Shown in pieces: positions 18,676 through 27,347 of a DNA stretch of 64,000 nucleotides. This DNA is from Mycobacterium sp. 852002-51163_SCH5372311 (GTDB taxonomy: Bacteria > Actinomycetota > Actinomycetes > Mycobacteriales > Mycobacteriaceae). How positions within the stretch are numbered: the first letter of the stretch is position 1; every line of letters begins with the position of its first letter. The DNA lies in assembly GCF_001667115.1 (NCBI RefSeq), contig NZ_LZIJ01000183.1, forward strand, positions 1-64,000, given 5' to 3'. A program made the position numbers and the translations under genes. The notes below the pieces were generated by a model. It ran no database searches and was not told the origin of the DNA. It worked only from the letters and a program-made list of their open reading frames with translations.

Positions 18676-19410
18676 ATGCATAGGTTTGCAAAGGTTGACG
18701 TTGTGGCGGAACCGGTGACGGCACGACTTCGCAGCGTGGGCCTTGCGGTGTGGCAGTTCGTCAGCACCGCCCCGTTGACGTACACCTGGCTGTTGTGCCT
18801 GGTGATCACCACGATCATGCAGAACCTGTTCGCCGGCAAGCAGGTGTACTTCTGGCTGTTGCACCGTTCCACCAACCTTCACGAACTGGCGACCGATCCG
18901 CTCAAGGTGCTGTTCGGCAGTCTGCTGTGGATCGACGGGAAGAGCCTGGAACCGTACTTGTTGCTGTTCACCCTGTTTCTGGCGCCGGCCGAACACTGGT
19001 TGGGGCAGCTGCGTTGGCTCGCTGTGGGATTGGGCTCCCACATTCTGGCCACGTATGTCAGCGAAGGCGCTCTTTACTTTGCCATCGAGCGACGTGACGC
19101 GGCGGAAAGGTTTGTGCACGCCACGGATGTCGGGGTGAGCTACTTCCTGGTAGGCATCGTGGCCGTACTGACCTACCACATCGCGCGACCGTGGCGCTGG
19201 GGCTATTTGGGGGTGCTGCTGCTCATCTACGGCTTTCCGCTGCTCACCATGGACCGGATCGAGTTGAACTTCACCGCGATCGGTCACTTCGCTGCGATCC
19301 TCGTCGGCCTCGCGTTTTATCCAATGACCAAGGAACGCAAGAGCCTGCCATGGAATCCGGCAAGCCTGCTGCGGTCCCGGCGATCCGGTACACGCAAGCA
19401 GTCAGCATGA
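18676..19410 (+). CDS. Rhomboid-like membrane protein, Rv3434c-like
   Basis: 244 residues, about six membrane helices starting near residue 34 (LTYTWLLCLVITTIMQNLF). The arrangement resembles rhomboid proteases: Ser155 in a G-V-S-Y context at a helix start and His204 in AIGHFAAILVGLAF at the last helix. The classical GxSG motif is not exact, so activity is uncertain. The start MHRFAKVDVVAEPV is the first ATG after the upstream gene. It probably shares a transcript with the DUF4436 gene. Confidence 0.75.
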   Translation: MHRFAKVDVVAEPVTARLRSVGLAVWQFVSTAPLTYTWLLCLVITTIMQNLFAGKQVYFWLLHRSTNLHELATDPLKVLFGSLLWIDGKSLEPYLLLFTLFLAPAEHWLGQLRWLAVGLGSHILATYVSEGALYFAIERRDAAERFVHATDVGVSYFLVGIVAVLTYHIARPWRWGYLGVLLLIYGFPLLTMDRIELNFTAIGHFAAILVGLAFYPMTKERKSLPWNPASLLRSRRSGTRKQSA

Positions 19411-19444
19411 CCGGCTTGGACGCGAGCATGGAATCCTGAATCAG

Positions 19445-20875
19445 ATGCGGCATTACTACTCAGCAGACCAAATCCGCGAGGCCGAAGCGCCGCTGCTGGC
19501 CAGCCTGCCCGACGGGGCGCTGATGAGGCGCGCGGCCTACGGGCTGGCCGCCGAGATCATCCGCGAGCTGACCGCCCGCACCGGCGGGGTCACCGGGCGC
19601 CGGCTGTGCGCGGTGGTGGGCTCGGGCGACAACGGCGGTGATGCGCTGTGGGCGGCGACCTTTCTGCGTCGTCGGGGGGCGGCCGCCGACGCGGTGCTGC
19701 TCAAGCCCGACCGCACGCACCGCAAGGCGCTGGCGGCGTTCACCAAAGCCGGCGGTCGCGTCGTGAAAAGTGTCTCGGCGACAACCGATCTCGTCATCGA
19801 CGGGGTGGTGGGCATATCCGGCTCCGGTCCGCTGAGGCCGGACGCGGCCGAGGTGTTCGAGGGTGTCGCTGCCGACGGGATCCCGGTGGTGGCCGTCGAC
19901 ATCCCGAGCGGAATCGACGTCGCGACCGGGGCCGTCACCGGTCCCGCGGTGCACGCCGCGCTGACGGTGACCTTCGGCGGGCTCAAACCCGTACACGCGC
20001 TCGCCGAGTGCGGCCGCGTCACGCTGATCGACATCGGGCTGGACCTGCCGCCGACGGGCATGCTGGGTTTCGAGGCGGCCGACGTGCTCGCCCGGTGGCC
20101 CGTGCCCGGTCCCCGCGACGACAAGTACACGCAGGGCGTCACCGGGGTGATGGCCGGATCGTCGACGTATCCGGGTGCTGCCGTGCTGTGTACCGGTGCT
20201 GCGGTCGCAGCCACCTCCGGCATGGTCCGCTACGCGGGAAGCGCACACCGCGAGGTCCTTGCGCAGTGGCCCGAGGTCATCGCATCGCCCACCCCGGCGG
20301 CGGCAGGGCGGGTGCAGGCCTGGGTCGTCGGACCGGGGCTGGGCACCTCGGACGCCGAAGCCGCCGGCGCCGCCGCGCTGTGGTTCGCGCTCGAGACCGA
20401 CCTGCCCGTGATCGTCGACGCCGACGGGCTCACCATCCTGGCCGCCCACCCCGATTTGGTGGTCAACCGGAACGCGCCGACGGTGCTGACCCCGCACGCC
20501 GGCGAGTTCGCCCGGCTGGCCGGCGCACCGCCGGGGGAGGACCGCGTCGGCGCGTGCCGCAAGCTGGCCGACGCGTTCGGGGCCACGGTGTTGCTCAAAG
20601 GCAACGTCACTGTCATCGCCGATCCGGGCGGGCCGGTCTACCTGAACCCGGCCGGTCAGTCCTGGGCGGCCACCGCCGGGTCCGGCGACGTGCTGTCCGG
20701 GATGATCGGCGCCCTTTTGGCCTCCGGTCTGCCGGCCGGTGAGGCGGCCGCTGCCGCCGCCTTCGTGCACGCCCGCGCCGCGGCGGCCTCGGCGGCCGAC
20801 CCTGGACCCGGCGACGCGCCGACGTCGGCGTCGCGAATTCTGCACCACATCCGCGCCGCCCTGGCCTCCTTATAA
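19445..20875 (+). CDS. nnr: Bifunctional NAD(P)HX epimerase / ADP-dependent NAD(P)HX dehydratase
   Basis: Repairs hydrated NADH/NADPH. 476 residues: an N-terminal YjeF_N epimerase domain (to about 215, with VGSGDNGGDAL and VVAVDIPSGID) and a C-terminal ribokinase-like dehydratase domain (from about 225, with YTQGVTGVMAGS, VVGPGLGT, DADGLTIL, LTPHAGEF and the catalytic loop TAGSGDVLSGMIGALLA). Both domains look intact. It matches Mtb Rv3433c and precedes gadB by 22 bases. Confidence 0.95.
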   Translation: MRHYYSADQIREAEAPLLASLPDGALMRRAAYGLAAEIIRELTARTGGVTGRRLCAVVGSGDNGGDALWAATFLRRRGAAADAVLLKPDRTHRKALAAFTKAGGRVVKSVSATTDLVIDGVVGISGSGPLRPDAAEVFEGVAADGIPVVAVDIPSGIDVATGAVTGPAVHAALTVTFGGLKPVHALAECGRVTLIDIGLDLPPTGMLGFEAADVLARWPVPGPRDDKYTQGVTGVMAGSSTYPGAAVLCTGAAVAATSGMVRYAGSAHREVLAQWPEVIASPTPAAAGRVQAWVVGPGLGTSDAEAAGAAALWFALETDLPVIVDADGLTILAAHPDLVVNRNAPTVLTPHAGEFARLAGAPPGEDRVGACRKLADAFGATVLLKGNVTVIADPGGPVYLNPAGQSWAATAGSGDVLSGMIGALLASGLPAGEAAAAAAFVHARAAAASAADPGPGDAPTSASRILHHIRAALASL

Positions 20876-20897
20876 ACAGCACCGAAAGGATTCCCCC

Positions 20898-22283
20898 GTG
20901 TCCCACAGTCGCCAGTTGATGGCCTTGCATTCGATCGCCCCCGCCTACACCGGTCGCCTGTTCACCGCGCCGGTACCGGCACTGCGGATGCCCGACGAGT
21001 CGATGGATCCGGAGGCGGCGTACCGCTTCATCCATGACGAGCTGATGCTGGACGGCAGTTCGCGGCTGAACCTGGCCACCTTCGTCACCACCTGGATGGA
21101 CCCGGAGGCCGGGAAACTGATGGCCGAGACCTTTGACAAGAACATGATCGACAAGGACGAATACCCAGCGACCGCAGCCATCGAGCAGCGCTGCGTGTGC
21201 ATGGTTGCCGACCTGTTCCACGCCGAGAACCTCAGCGACCAGGACCCGTCCGGCGCGTGCGGGGTGTCCACCATCGGCTCCAGCGAGGCGGTGATGCTGG
21301 GCGGGCTGGCGATGAAATGGCGCTGGCGAGCGAAGGTCGGCAAAGACTGGAAGGGCCGCACGCCCAACCTGGTGATGGGCTCCAACGTGCAGGTGGTTTG
21401 GGAGAAGTTCTGCCGCTATTTCGACGTCGAACCGCGATATCTGCCGATGGAGGAGGGGCGTTACGTCATCACCCCCGAACAGGTCGTGGATGCCGTGGAC
21501 GAGAACACCATCGGCGTGGTCGCGATCCTGGGCACCACCTATACCGGTGAACTCGAGCCCGTCGCGCGGATCTGCGCGGCGCTGGACAAGCTGGCCGCTG
21601 GCGGCGGTGTGGACGTTCCCGTGCATGTCGACGCCGCAAGCGGCGGTTTCGTGGTGCCGTTCCTGCACCCGGACCTGGAGTGGGATTTCCGGCTGCCCCG
21701 GGTGGTGTCGATCAACGTCAGCGGACACAAGTACGGGCTGACCTACCCCGGCGTCGGGTTCGTGGTGTGGCGCAGTGCGGAGTACCTGCCCGAGGATCTG
21801 GTCTTCCGCGTCAACTATCTGGGCGGCGACATGCCGACGTTCACGCTGAACTTCTCCCGTCCCGGCAATCAGGTCGTCGGCCAGTACTACAACTTCCTGC
21901 GGCTGGGCCGCGACGGCTACACCAAGGTGATGCAGGCCCTGTCGTCGACGGCGCGCTGGCTGGGCGAGCAACTGCGCAGCGGGGAACACTGCGAGCTGAT
22001 ATCCGACGGTTCGGCGATCCCGGTGGTCGCCTTCCGGCTGGCCAAGGACCGCGGCTACACCGAATTCGATGTCTCCCACGAGCTGCGGACTTACGGATGG
22101 CAGGTGCCCGCCTACACCATGCCCGACAACGCCACCGACGTATCTGTGTTGCGCATCGTGGTGCGCGAGGGACTCTCTGCCGACCTGGCCCGCGCGCTGC
22201 ACGACGACGCCGCCAAGGCCCTGGCCTCGCTGGACAAGATCAGGCCGGGCGGGCACTACGACGCGCAGCACTTCGCGCACTAG
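20898..22283 (+). CDS. gadB: Glutamate decarboxylase (PLP-dependent)
   Basis: Converts glutamate to GABA and CO2, consuming a proton. 461 residues from the GTG at 20898, preceded by GAAAGGA. The PLP lysine is Lys278 in SINVSGHKYGLTYPGVGFV; HVDAASGGFVVPF supplies the cofactor Asp. Length and motifs match group II decarboxylases and Mtb Rv3432c. In Mtb several PPE and transposase genes follow before alr; here alr follows directly. Confidence 0.95.
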   Translation: MSHSRQLMALHSIAPAYTGRLFTAPVPALRMPDESMDPEAAYRFIHDELMLDGSSRLNLATFVTTWMDPEAGKLMAETFDKNMIDKDEYPATAAIEQRCVCMVADLFHAENLSDQDPSGACGVSTIGSSEAVMLGGLAMKWRWRAKVGKDWKGRTPNLVMGSNVQVVWEKFCRYFDVEPRYLPMEEGRYVITPEQVVDAVDENTIGVVAILGTTYTGELEPVARICAALDKLAAGGGVDVPVHVDAASGGFVVPFLHPDLEWDFRLPRVVSINVSGHKYGLTYPGVGFVVWRSAEYLPEDLVFRVNYLGGDMPTFTLNFSRPGNQVVGQYYNFLRLGRDGYTKVMQALSSTARWLGEQLRSGEHCELISDGSAIPVVAFRLAKDRGYTEFDVSHELRTYGWQVPAYTMPDNATDVSVLRIVVREGLSADLARALHDDAAKALASLDKIRPGGHYDAQHFAH

Positions 22284-22295
22284 GCCGGTATTTAA

Positions 22296-22358
22296 CCGCG
22301 AAAGTGCCACTGGCAACGCATTCGACGGGTAGCGGCGCCGATAGCTGCACTTTCGCGG
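22296..22358 (+). repeat. Intergenic inverted repeat between gadB and alr
   Basis: Perfect 12-base arms CCGCGAAAGTGC (22296-22307) and its complement (22347-22358) around a 39-base loop. It may end the gadB transcript before alr. Confidence 0.65.
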
Positions 22359-22388
22359 CCACTGTGCGGTTCTGGGACAATAGCGGCC

Positions 22389-23549
22389 GTGGCCGTTACG
22401 CCGATCTCCCTGACGCCGGGCCTGCTGGCTGAGGCTGTCGTCGACCTGGGTGCCATCGAGCACAACGTGCGGGTGTTGCGCGAGCACGCCGGCGCGGCGC
22501 AGGTCATGGCCGTCGTCAAGGCCGACGGCTATGGCCACGGTGCGGTCCGCGTCGCCCACGCCGCGCTGGCTGCCGGTGCGGCCGAGCTCGGTGTCGCCAC
22601 CGTCGAAGAGGCACTGGCGCTGCGTGCCGACGGCATCACCGCGCCGGTGCTGGCCTGGCTGCATCCACCGGGCATGGACTTCGGGCCCGCGCTGATGGGC
22701 AACGTCGAGATCGCCGTGTCGTCGGTACGCCAGGTCGACGAGCTGCTGGACGCGGTTCGCCGGACCGGCCGGACGGCGACGGTGACGGTGAAGGTGGACA
22801 CCGGGCTGAACCGAAACGGTGTGGCTGCGGCGCAATTCCCGGCGGTGCTGACCGCGTTGCGTCAGGCCGTCGCCGAGGAGGCCGTCCGGATGCGCGGGCT
22901 GATGTCGCACATGGTCTACGCCGACCAGCCCGACAACCCCATCAATGACGTTCAGGCTCAACGGTTTACCAACATGTTGGAGCATGCCCGCGACGTTGGC
23001 GTGCGGTTCGAGGTGGCGCATCTGTCGAACTCGTCGGCCACCCTGTCGCGACCCGACCTGGCCTTCGATCTGGTGCGACCGGGCATCGCGGTGTACGGCC
23101 TGAGCCCGGTGCCGCACCTCGGCGATATGGGGCTTATTCCGGCGATGACGGTGAAATGCGCTGTGTCGCTGGTGAAGCCGATCCGCGCCGGTGAAGGCGT
23201 GTCGTATGCGCACACGTGGGTCGCGAAGCGTGATACCACTTTGGCGCTGCTGCCTGTCGGCTACGCCGACGGCGTCTTCCGATCGTTGGGCGGGCGTCTG
23301 GAGGTACAGATCAACGGCAGGCGGTACCCCGGCGTCGGGCGGATTTGCATGGACCAGTTCGTCGTAGACCTGGGCCCCGGCCGAGTGGATGTCGCCGAGG
23401 GCGACGAAGCCGTCCTGTTCGGGCCCGGCGGCTCAGGCGAACCCACCGCGCAGGACTGGGCGGATCTGCTCGACACCATCCATTACGAAGTGGTCACCAG
23501 CCCGCGCGGGCGTATCACCAGAACCTACCGCGAGGCCGAGAAACGTTGA
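22389..23549 (+). CDS. alr: Alanine racemase (PLP-dependent)
   Basis: Interconverts L- and D-alanine for peptidoglycan. 386 residues from the GTG at 22389. The PLP lysine is Lys44 in AVVKADGYGHGAVRVA and the opposite catalytic Tyr is Tyr273 in GVSYAHTWV. The C-terminal beta domain contains ICMDQFVVDLG. It overlaps the next gene by four bases (TTGA), so the downstream hydrolase and t6A genes are probably co-translated with it. Confidence 0.96.
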   Translation: MAVTPISLTPGLLAEAVVDLGAIEHNVRVLREHAGAAQVMAVVKADGYGHGAVRVAHAALAAGAAELGVATVEEALALRADGITAPVLAWLHPPGMDFGPALMGNVEIAVSSVRQVDELLDAVRRTGRTATVTVKVDTGLNRNGVAAAQFPAVLTALRQAVAEEAVRMRGLMSHMVYADQPDNPINDVQAQRFTNMLEHARDVGVRFEVAHLSNSSATLSRPDLAFDLVRPGIAVYGLSPVPHLGDMGLIPAMTVKCAVSLVKPIRAGEGVSYAHTWVAKRDTTLALLPVGYADGVFRSLGGRLEVQINGRRYPGVGRICMDQFVVDLGPGRVDVAEGDEAVLFGPGGSGEPTAQDWADLLDTIHYEVVTSPRGRITRTYREAEKR

Positions 23550-24652
23550 GCGATGAGCAAACTCGCAAGCGCAGCGCCTGGCTTGCGGGAGGTGCCGGGC
23601 TGACCGCGGTCGCCACGATCCTGGGGGCTTCAGCGCGGCGCTCGCTGGCCGAACGGGCTGCCGACCGCGAAGACCCCTGGGCCGACGAGGATTTCGACCG
23701 GTTCGACAGCGACCGTGCCCGGGTAGTGACGACGCCCGACGGGGTGCGCCTGGCCGTGCGCGAAGCCGGTCCGGTGGACGCCCCGCTGACGGTGGTCTTC
23801 GTGCACGGATTCTGTCTGCGCATGGGCGCTTTCCACTTTCAGCGGACGCGGCTCGGGCAGCGGTGGGGCCCAAGCGTGCGGATGGTTTTCTATGACCATC
23901 GCGGGCACGGGCTGTCCGGCGAGGCCGACCCCGGCACCTACACCCTGACCCAACTCGGTCAGGACTTGGAAACCGTGCTGCAGGCGGTGGTTCCCCGCGG
24001 GCCGATCGTGTTGGTCGGTCATTCGATGGGCGGCATGACGGTGCTGTCGCATGCCCGGCAGTATCCCGAGCACTATGGCCGCCGGGTCGTCGGCACTGCG
24101 TTGATTTCGTCTGCCGCCGAAGGAGTTTCCAGATCTCCGTTGGGCGAGTTCTTGAAAAACCCTGCGCTGGAAGCGGTGCGGTTCACGGCTCGGTCCGCAC
24201 CGAAGTTGATGCACCGCGGGCGCACCGCCTCGCGGTCGCTGATCGGCCCGATCCTGCGCGCCGCGTCGTACAGCGACCTGCGCGTCAGTCGCAGCCTGGA
24301 TGAGTTCTCTCAGCGGATGATGAACGGCACCCCGATCGCCACCCTGGTCGGGTTCCTGCACGCGCTGGAGGTTCACGACGAAACCGCTGGGCTGTGGACG
24401 CTGCTGAAAATCCCGACCCTGGTCGCGTGCGGCGACCACGACCTGCTCACCCCGGACGAATACTCCCGCAAGATCGCCGGCTGCATGCCGCAGTCCGAAC
24501 TTGTCATCGTCACCGGGGCCAGCCATTTGGCGTTGCTGGAGAAGCCCGATCCGATCAACGACGGACTCATCCGGCTGGTCGATCGGGTCACGCCCGGCAA
24601 GATGGCGCTGCGGTACCGCAGATTCCGGGAAAGGTTGCGGCGCCGTGCGTGA
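23546..24652 (+). CDS. Alpha/beta hydrolase with N-terminal hydrophobic segment
   Basis: 368 residues from a TTG overlapping the alr stop. The N-terminus (RKRSAWLAGGAGLTAVATILG) looks like a membrane anchor or signal. The hydrolase core has oxyanion HGFCLRM, nucleophile elbow VLVGHSMGGMTVL, acid Asp in ACGDHDLLTPDEYS and His in ASHLALLEKPD, so it should be active; the substrate is unknown. It ends inside the tsaE start. From memory, alr and tsaE are adjacent in Mtb, so this gene may be lost there. Confidence 0.85.
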   Translation: MSDEQTRKRSAWLAGGAGLTAVATILGASARRSLAERAADREDPWADEDFDRFDSDRARVVTTPDGVRLAVREAGPVDAPLTVVFVHGFCLRMGAFHFQRTRLGQRWGPSVRMVFYDHRGHGLSGEADPGTYTLTQLGQDLETVLQAVVPRGPIVLVGHSMGGMTVLSHARQYPEHYGRRVVGTALISSAAEGVSRSPLGEFLKNPALEAVRFTARSAPKLMHRGRTASRSLIGPILRAASYSDLRVSRSLDEFSQRMMNGTPIATLVGFLHALEVHDETAGLWTLLKIPTLVACGDHDLLTPDEYSRKIAGCMPQSELVIVTGASHLALLEKPDPINDGLIRLVDRVTPGKMALRYRRFRERLRRRA

Positions 24653-25109
24653 CGGATCGGGCACGGCGACTTTGGAGCACGTGGAGGACACCGTGGCACT
24701 GGGGGCCCGGCTGGGCGAGCAGCTGCGCGCGGGTGACGTCGTGGTGCTCTCGGGGCCGTTGGGTGCCGGAAAAACGGTGTTGGCCAAGGGTATTGCCGCA
24801 GCCATGGATGTCGACGGCCCGGTCACCTCGCCGACGTTCGTGCTGGCCCGCGTACACCCGGCGCGGCGGCCGGACGGTCCGGCGATGATCCACGTCGACG
24901 TCTATCGGCTGTTGGATCATCGCGGCGCCGATCTGCTGGCCGAGCTCGACTCGCTGGACCTCGACGCCGAACTCGACGATGCGGTCGTCGTCGTGGAGTG
25001 GGGCGAGGGCCTCGCGGAGCGGTTGTCCGATCGGCACCTCGACATCCGCCTGGAACGCGTCAGCCATTCCGACGTTCGGATCGCGACCTGGGAATGGAGC
25101 CGCTCGTGA
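24645..25109 (+). CDS. tsaE: tRNA t6A biosynthesis ATPase TsaE
   Basis: P-loop ATPase that works with TsaB and TsaD to put threonylcarbamoyl on A37 of ANN-decoding tRNAs. 154 residues. Walker A is SGPLGAGKTVLAKGI; VTSPTFVLARVH and HVDVYRLLD are family motifs, and VVVVEWGEGL closes the site. The GTG at 24645 overlaps the hydrolase by eight bases. Confidence 0.93.
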   Translation: MRDGSGTATLEHVEDTVALGARLGEQLRAGDVVVLSGPLGAGKTVLAKGIAAAMDVDGPVTSPTFVLARVHPARRPDGPAMIHVDVYRLLDHRGADLLAELDSLDLDAELDDAVVVVEWGEGLAERLSDRHLDIRLERVSHSDVRIATWEWSRS

Positions 25110-25122
25110 CCCGCACCGGCGA

Positions 25123-25186
25123 CGATGCAGAGCGCAGCGATGAGGTGGGGGCACCTCCCAGCCGCGAAGCGGCGAGGGGGAGAGCG
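25123..25186 (+). repeat. MIRU-like short repeat element in the tsaE/tsaB junction
   Basis: A G/A-rich segment containing AGGTGGGGGCACCT (small hairpin) and a CCGCGAAGCGG palindrome-like core fills the junction where the two genes would normally touch. Its sequence resembles short repeats that I recall as dispersed in mycobacterial intergenic regions. It has no stop codon in the tsaB frame, as is typical for MIRU elements. Edges are approximate. Confidence 0.6.
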
Positions 25187-25816
25187 GTGCGCATAAGCAC
25201 AGTCTTGGCCCTCGACACCGCCACGGCGGCGGTGACGGCGGGCATCGTCAGGCTCGAGGACGCTGCTGTGCTGGCTGAGCGGGTGACCGTCGATGCGCGG
25301 GCGCATGCCGAGCGGCTGACGCCGAACGTGCTGGCCGCCCTCGCCGATGCCGCGCTGACGATGGCGGATCTCGACGCGGTGGTCGTGGGCTGCGGTCCTG
25401 GCCCGTTCACCGGTTTGCGGGCCGGCATGGCCACGGCGGCCGCGTACGGCCATGCGCTGGGCATCACGGTCCACGGAGTGTGCAGCCTGGACGCCATCGG
25501 CGTGCACACCACCGGCGACACGCTGGTGGTCACCGATGCCCGACGGCGCGAGGTGTATTGGGCGCGCTACCGCGACGGGATCCGGACTCACGGGCCCGCC
25601 GTCGACGCCCCCGCCGACGTCGATCCGGGCCCCGCGCGCGCGGTTGCCGGCTCGCCCGAGCACGCAGCGCTGTTCGGTCTGCCGGTATCGGGGCCGGCCT
25701 CGCCGACGCCTGCGGGTTTGGTGGCCGCGGTTACGGACTGGTACGCCGAGCCGGCGCCGCTAGTGCCGTTGTACCTGCGTCGGCCGGACGCCAAGCCTTT
25801 GGCGGCTCGACCGTGA
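25187..25816 (+). CDS. tsaB: tRNA t6A biosynthesis protein TsaB
   Basis: ASKHA-fold partner that binds TsaD and TsaE in t6A synthesis. 209 residues from the GTG at 25187 (RISTVLALDTATAAVTAGIV), matching the N-terminus of Mtb Rv3421c; VVGCGPGPFTGLRAGM is the family signature. The frame stays open upstream through the repeat element to an ATG near 25094, so a longer N-terminus cannot be excluded. Its stop overlaps the rimI GTG. Confidence 0.93.
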   Translation: MRISTVLALDTATAAVTAGIVRLEDAAVLAERVTVDARAHAERLTPNVLAALADAALTMADLDAVVVGCGPGPFTGLRAGMATAAAYGHALGITVHGVCSLDAIGVHTTGDTLVVTDARRREVYWARYRDGIRTHGPAVDAPADVDPGPARAVAGSPEHAALFGLPVSGPASPTPAGLVAAVTDWYAEPAPLVPLYLRRPDAKPLAARP

Positions 25817-26283
25817 CAGCCCATATCGAGCCCGTGACCATCGGTGCGCTCACGCCCGCCGACGCCGAGCGCTGCGCTGAGTTGGAAGCCCAGTTGTTCG
25901 ACGGCGACGACCCGTGGCCGGCGGTGGCGTTCAACCGCGAACTGGCCAGCACCCACAATCACTATGTGTGCGCACGCACCGCCGAAGGCACCCTGGTTGG
26001 TTACGCCGGCATCTCGCGGTTGGGCCGCAAGCCGCCCTTCGAGTACGAAGTGCACACCATCGGTGTGGATCCGACCTACCAGGGACAGGGCATCGGCCGC
26101 CGACTCCTCAACGAACTGCTGGAATTCGCCTGCGGCGGGGTGGTCTACCTGGAAGTCCGCACCGACAACGAGGCGGCCATCGCCCTGTATCGCAGCGTTG
26201 GGTTCGACCAGGTCGGCTTGCGCCGGCGCTACTACCGCGTCAGCGGCGCCGACGCTTACACAATGCGGAGGGAAGCGCGGTGA
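25813..26283 (+). CDS. rimI: Ribosomal protein S18 alanine N-acetyltransferase RimI
   Basis: GNAT acetyltransferase, 156 residues. The acetyl-CoA loop is VDPTYQGQGIGRRLLNELL, followed by LEVRTDNEAAIALYRSVGF and a catalytic-area RRRYYRVSGADAYTM. Joined to tsaB and tsaD by GTGA overlaps at both ends, the usual mycobacterial cluster. Confidence 0.94.
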   Translation: MTAHIEPVTIGALTPADAERCAELEAQLFDGDDPWPAVAFNRELASTHNHYVCARTAEGTLVGYAGISRLGRKPPFEYEVHTIGVDPTYQGQGIGRRLLNELLEFACGGVVYLEVRTDNEAAIALYRSVGFDQVGLRRRYYRVSGADAYTMRREAR

Positions 26284-27332
26284 CGGATAGCGCGAACGGG
26301 AGGACCATCCTGGCCATCGAGACCTCGTGCGACGAAACCGGTGTGGGCATCGCGCGGCTCGACTCCGACGGCACCGTGACGCTGTTGGCCGACGAGGTGG
26401 CTTCCAGCGTCGACGAGCATGTCCGGTTCGGTGGCGTGGTACCCGAGATCGCCTCCCGGGCGCACCTGGAAGCCCTCGGTCCCGCGATGCGGCGCGCGCT
26501 GCACACGGCGGGTTTGAGCCGGCCCGATATCGTCGCAGCCACCGTCGGGCCCGGGCTGGCCGGCGCCTTGCTGGTGGGAGTTGCTGCGGCCAAAGCGTAT
26601 TCGGCCGCCTGGGGTGTGCCGTTTTACGCGGTGAACCACTTGGGCGGGCACCTGGCCGCCGACGTCTACGAACACGGGCCGCTGCCCGAATGCGTGGCGT
26701 TGCTGGTGTCCGGAGGTCATACCCACCTCTTGCATGTGCGGTCGCTCGGCGAGCCGATCGTCGAGCTGGGCAGCACCGTCGACGACGCCGCCGGCGAGGC
26801 GTACGACAAGGTGGCGCGGCTGCTGGGGCTGGGCTATCCGGGCGGCAAGGTGCTCGACGATCTGGCCCGCACCTGCGGCCGGGAGGCCGCAGAGATCCCC
26901 GTCTTCCCGCGCGGCATGACCGGCCCGGCCGACGACCGGTATGCGTTCAGCTTCTCCGGACTCAAGACCGCGGTGGCCCGCTATGTGGAGAGTCACCCCG
27001 ACTTCCGGACCGCCGATGTTGCGGCCGGCTTCCAGGAGGCCGTCGCCGATGTGCTGACCAAGAAGGCCGTGCGTGCCGCCACGGAGCTGGGTGTGTCGAC
27101 CCTGCTGATCGCAGGGGGCGTAGCCGCGAATTCCCGGCTGCGCGAGCTGGCCGAAGAGCGTTGTGCCGCAGCCGGGTTGACGCTGCGGATACCGAGGCCG
27201 CGGCTGTGCACAGACAACGGCGCGATGATCGCGTCGTTCGCCGCGCACCTCGTCGCCGCGGGGGCGCAACCGTCGCCGCTGGACGTGCCCAGCGACCCCG
27301 GCCTGACGGTCGTCAAAGGGCAGCTGCCCTGA
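26280..27332 (+). CDS. tsaD: tRNA N6-adenosine threonylcarbamoyltransferase TsaD
   Basis: Catalytic subunit of t6A synthesis. 350 residues. Metal ligands lie in NHLGGHLAADVYE (HxxxH); the ASKHA nucleotide site uses LLVSGGHTHLL and IAGGVAANSRLRE, with LCTDNGAMIASF near the C-terminus. The GTG at 26280 overlaps the rimI stop. This closes the alr-to-tsaD rightward operon; the next gene is convergent after 15 bases. Confidence 0.95.
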   Translation: MTDSANGRTILAIETSCDETGVGIARLDSDGTVTLLADEVASSVDEHVRFGGVVPEIASRAHLEALGPAMRRALHTAGLSRPDIVAATVGPGLAGALLVGVAAAKAYSAAWGVPFYAVNHLGGHLAADVYEHGPLPECVALLVSGGHTHLLHVRSLGEPIVELGSTVDDAAGEAYDKVARLLGLGYPGGKVLDDLARTCGREAAEIPVFPRGMTGPADDRYAFSFSGLKTAVARYVESHPDFRTADVAAGFQEAVADVLTKKAVRAATELGVSTLLIAGGVAANSRLRELAEERCAAAGLTLRIPRPRLCTDNGAMIASFAAHLVAAGAQPSPLDVPSDPGLTVVKGQLP

Positions 27333-27347
27333 CGGTCGGTGAGTGGG

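Noticed and set aside
20613..23213. 866-residue open frame antisense to nnr, gadB and alr
   Set aside because: It spans three well-supported genes and their spacers in the opposite strand; His/Gln/Arg-rich, typical of an antisense artefact.
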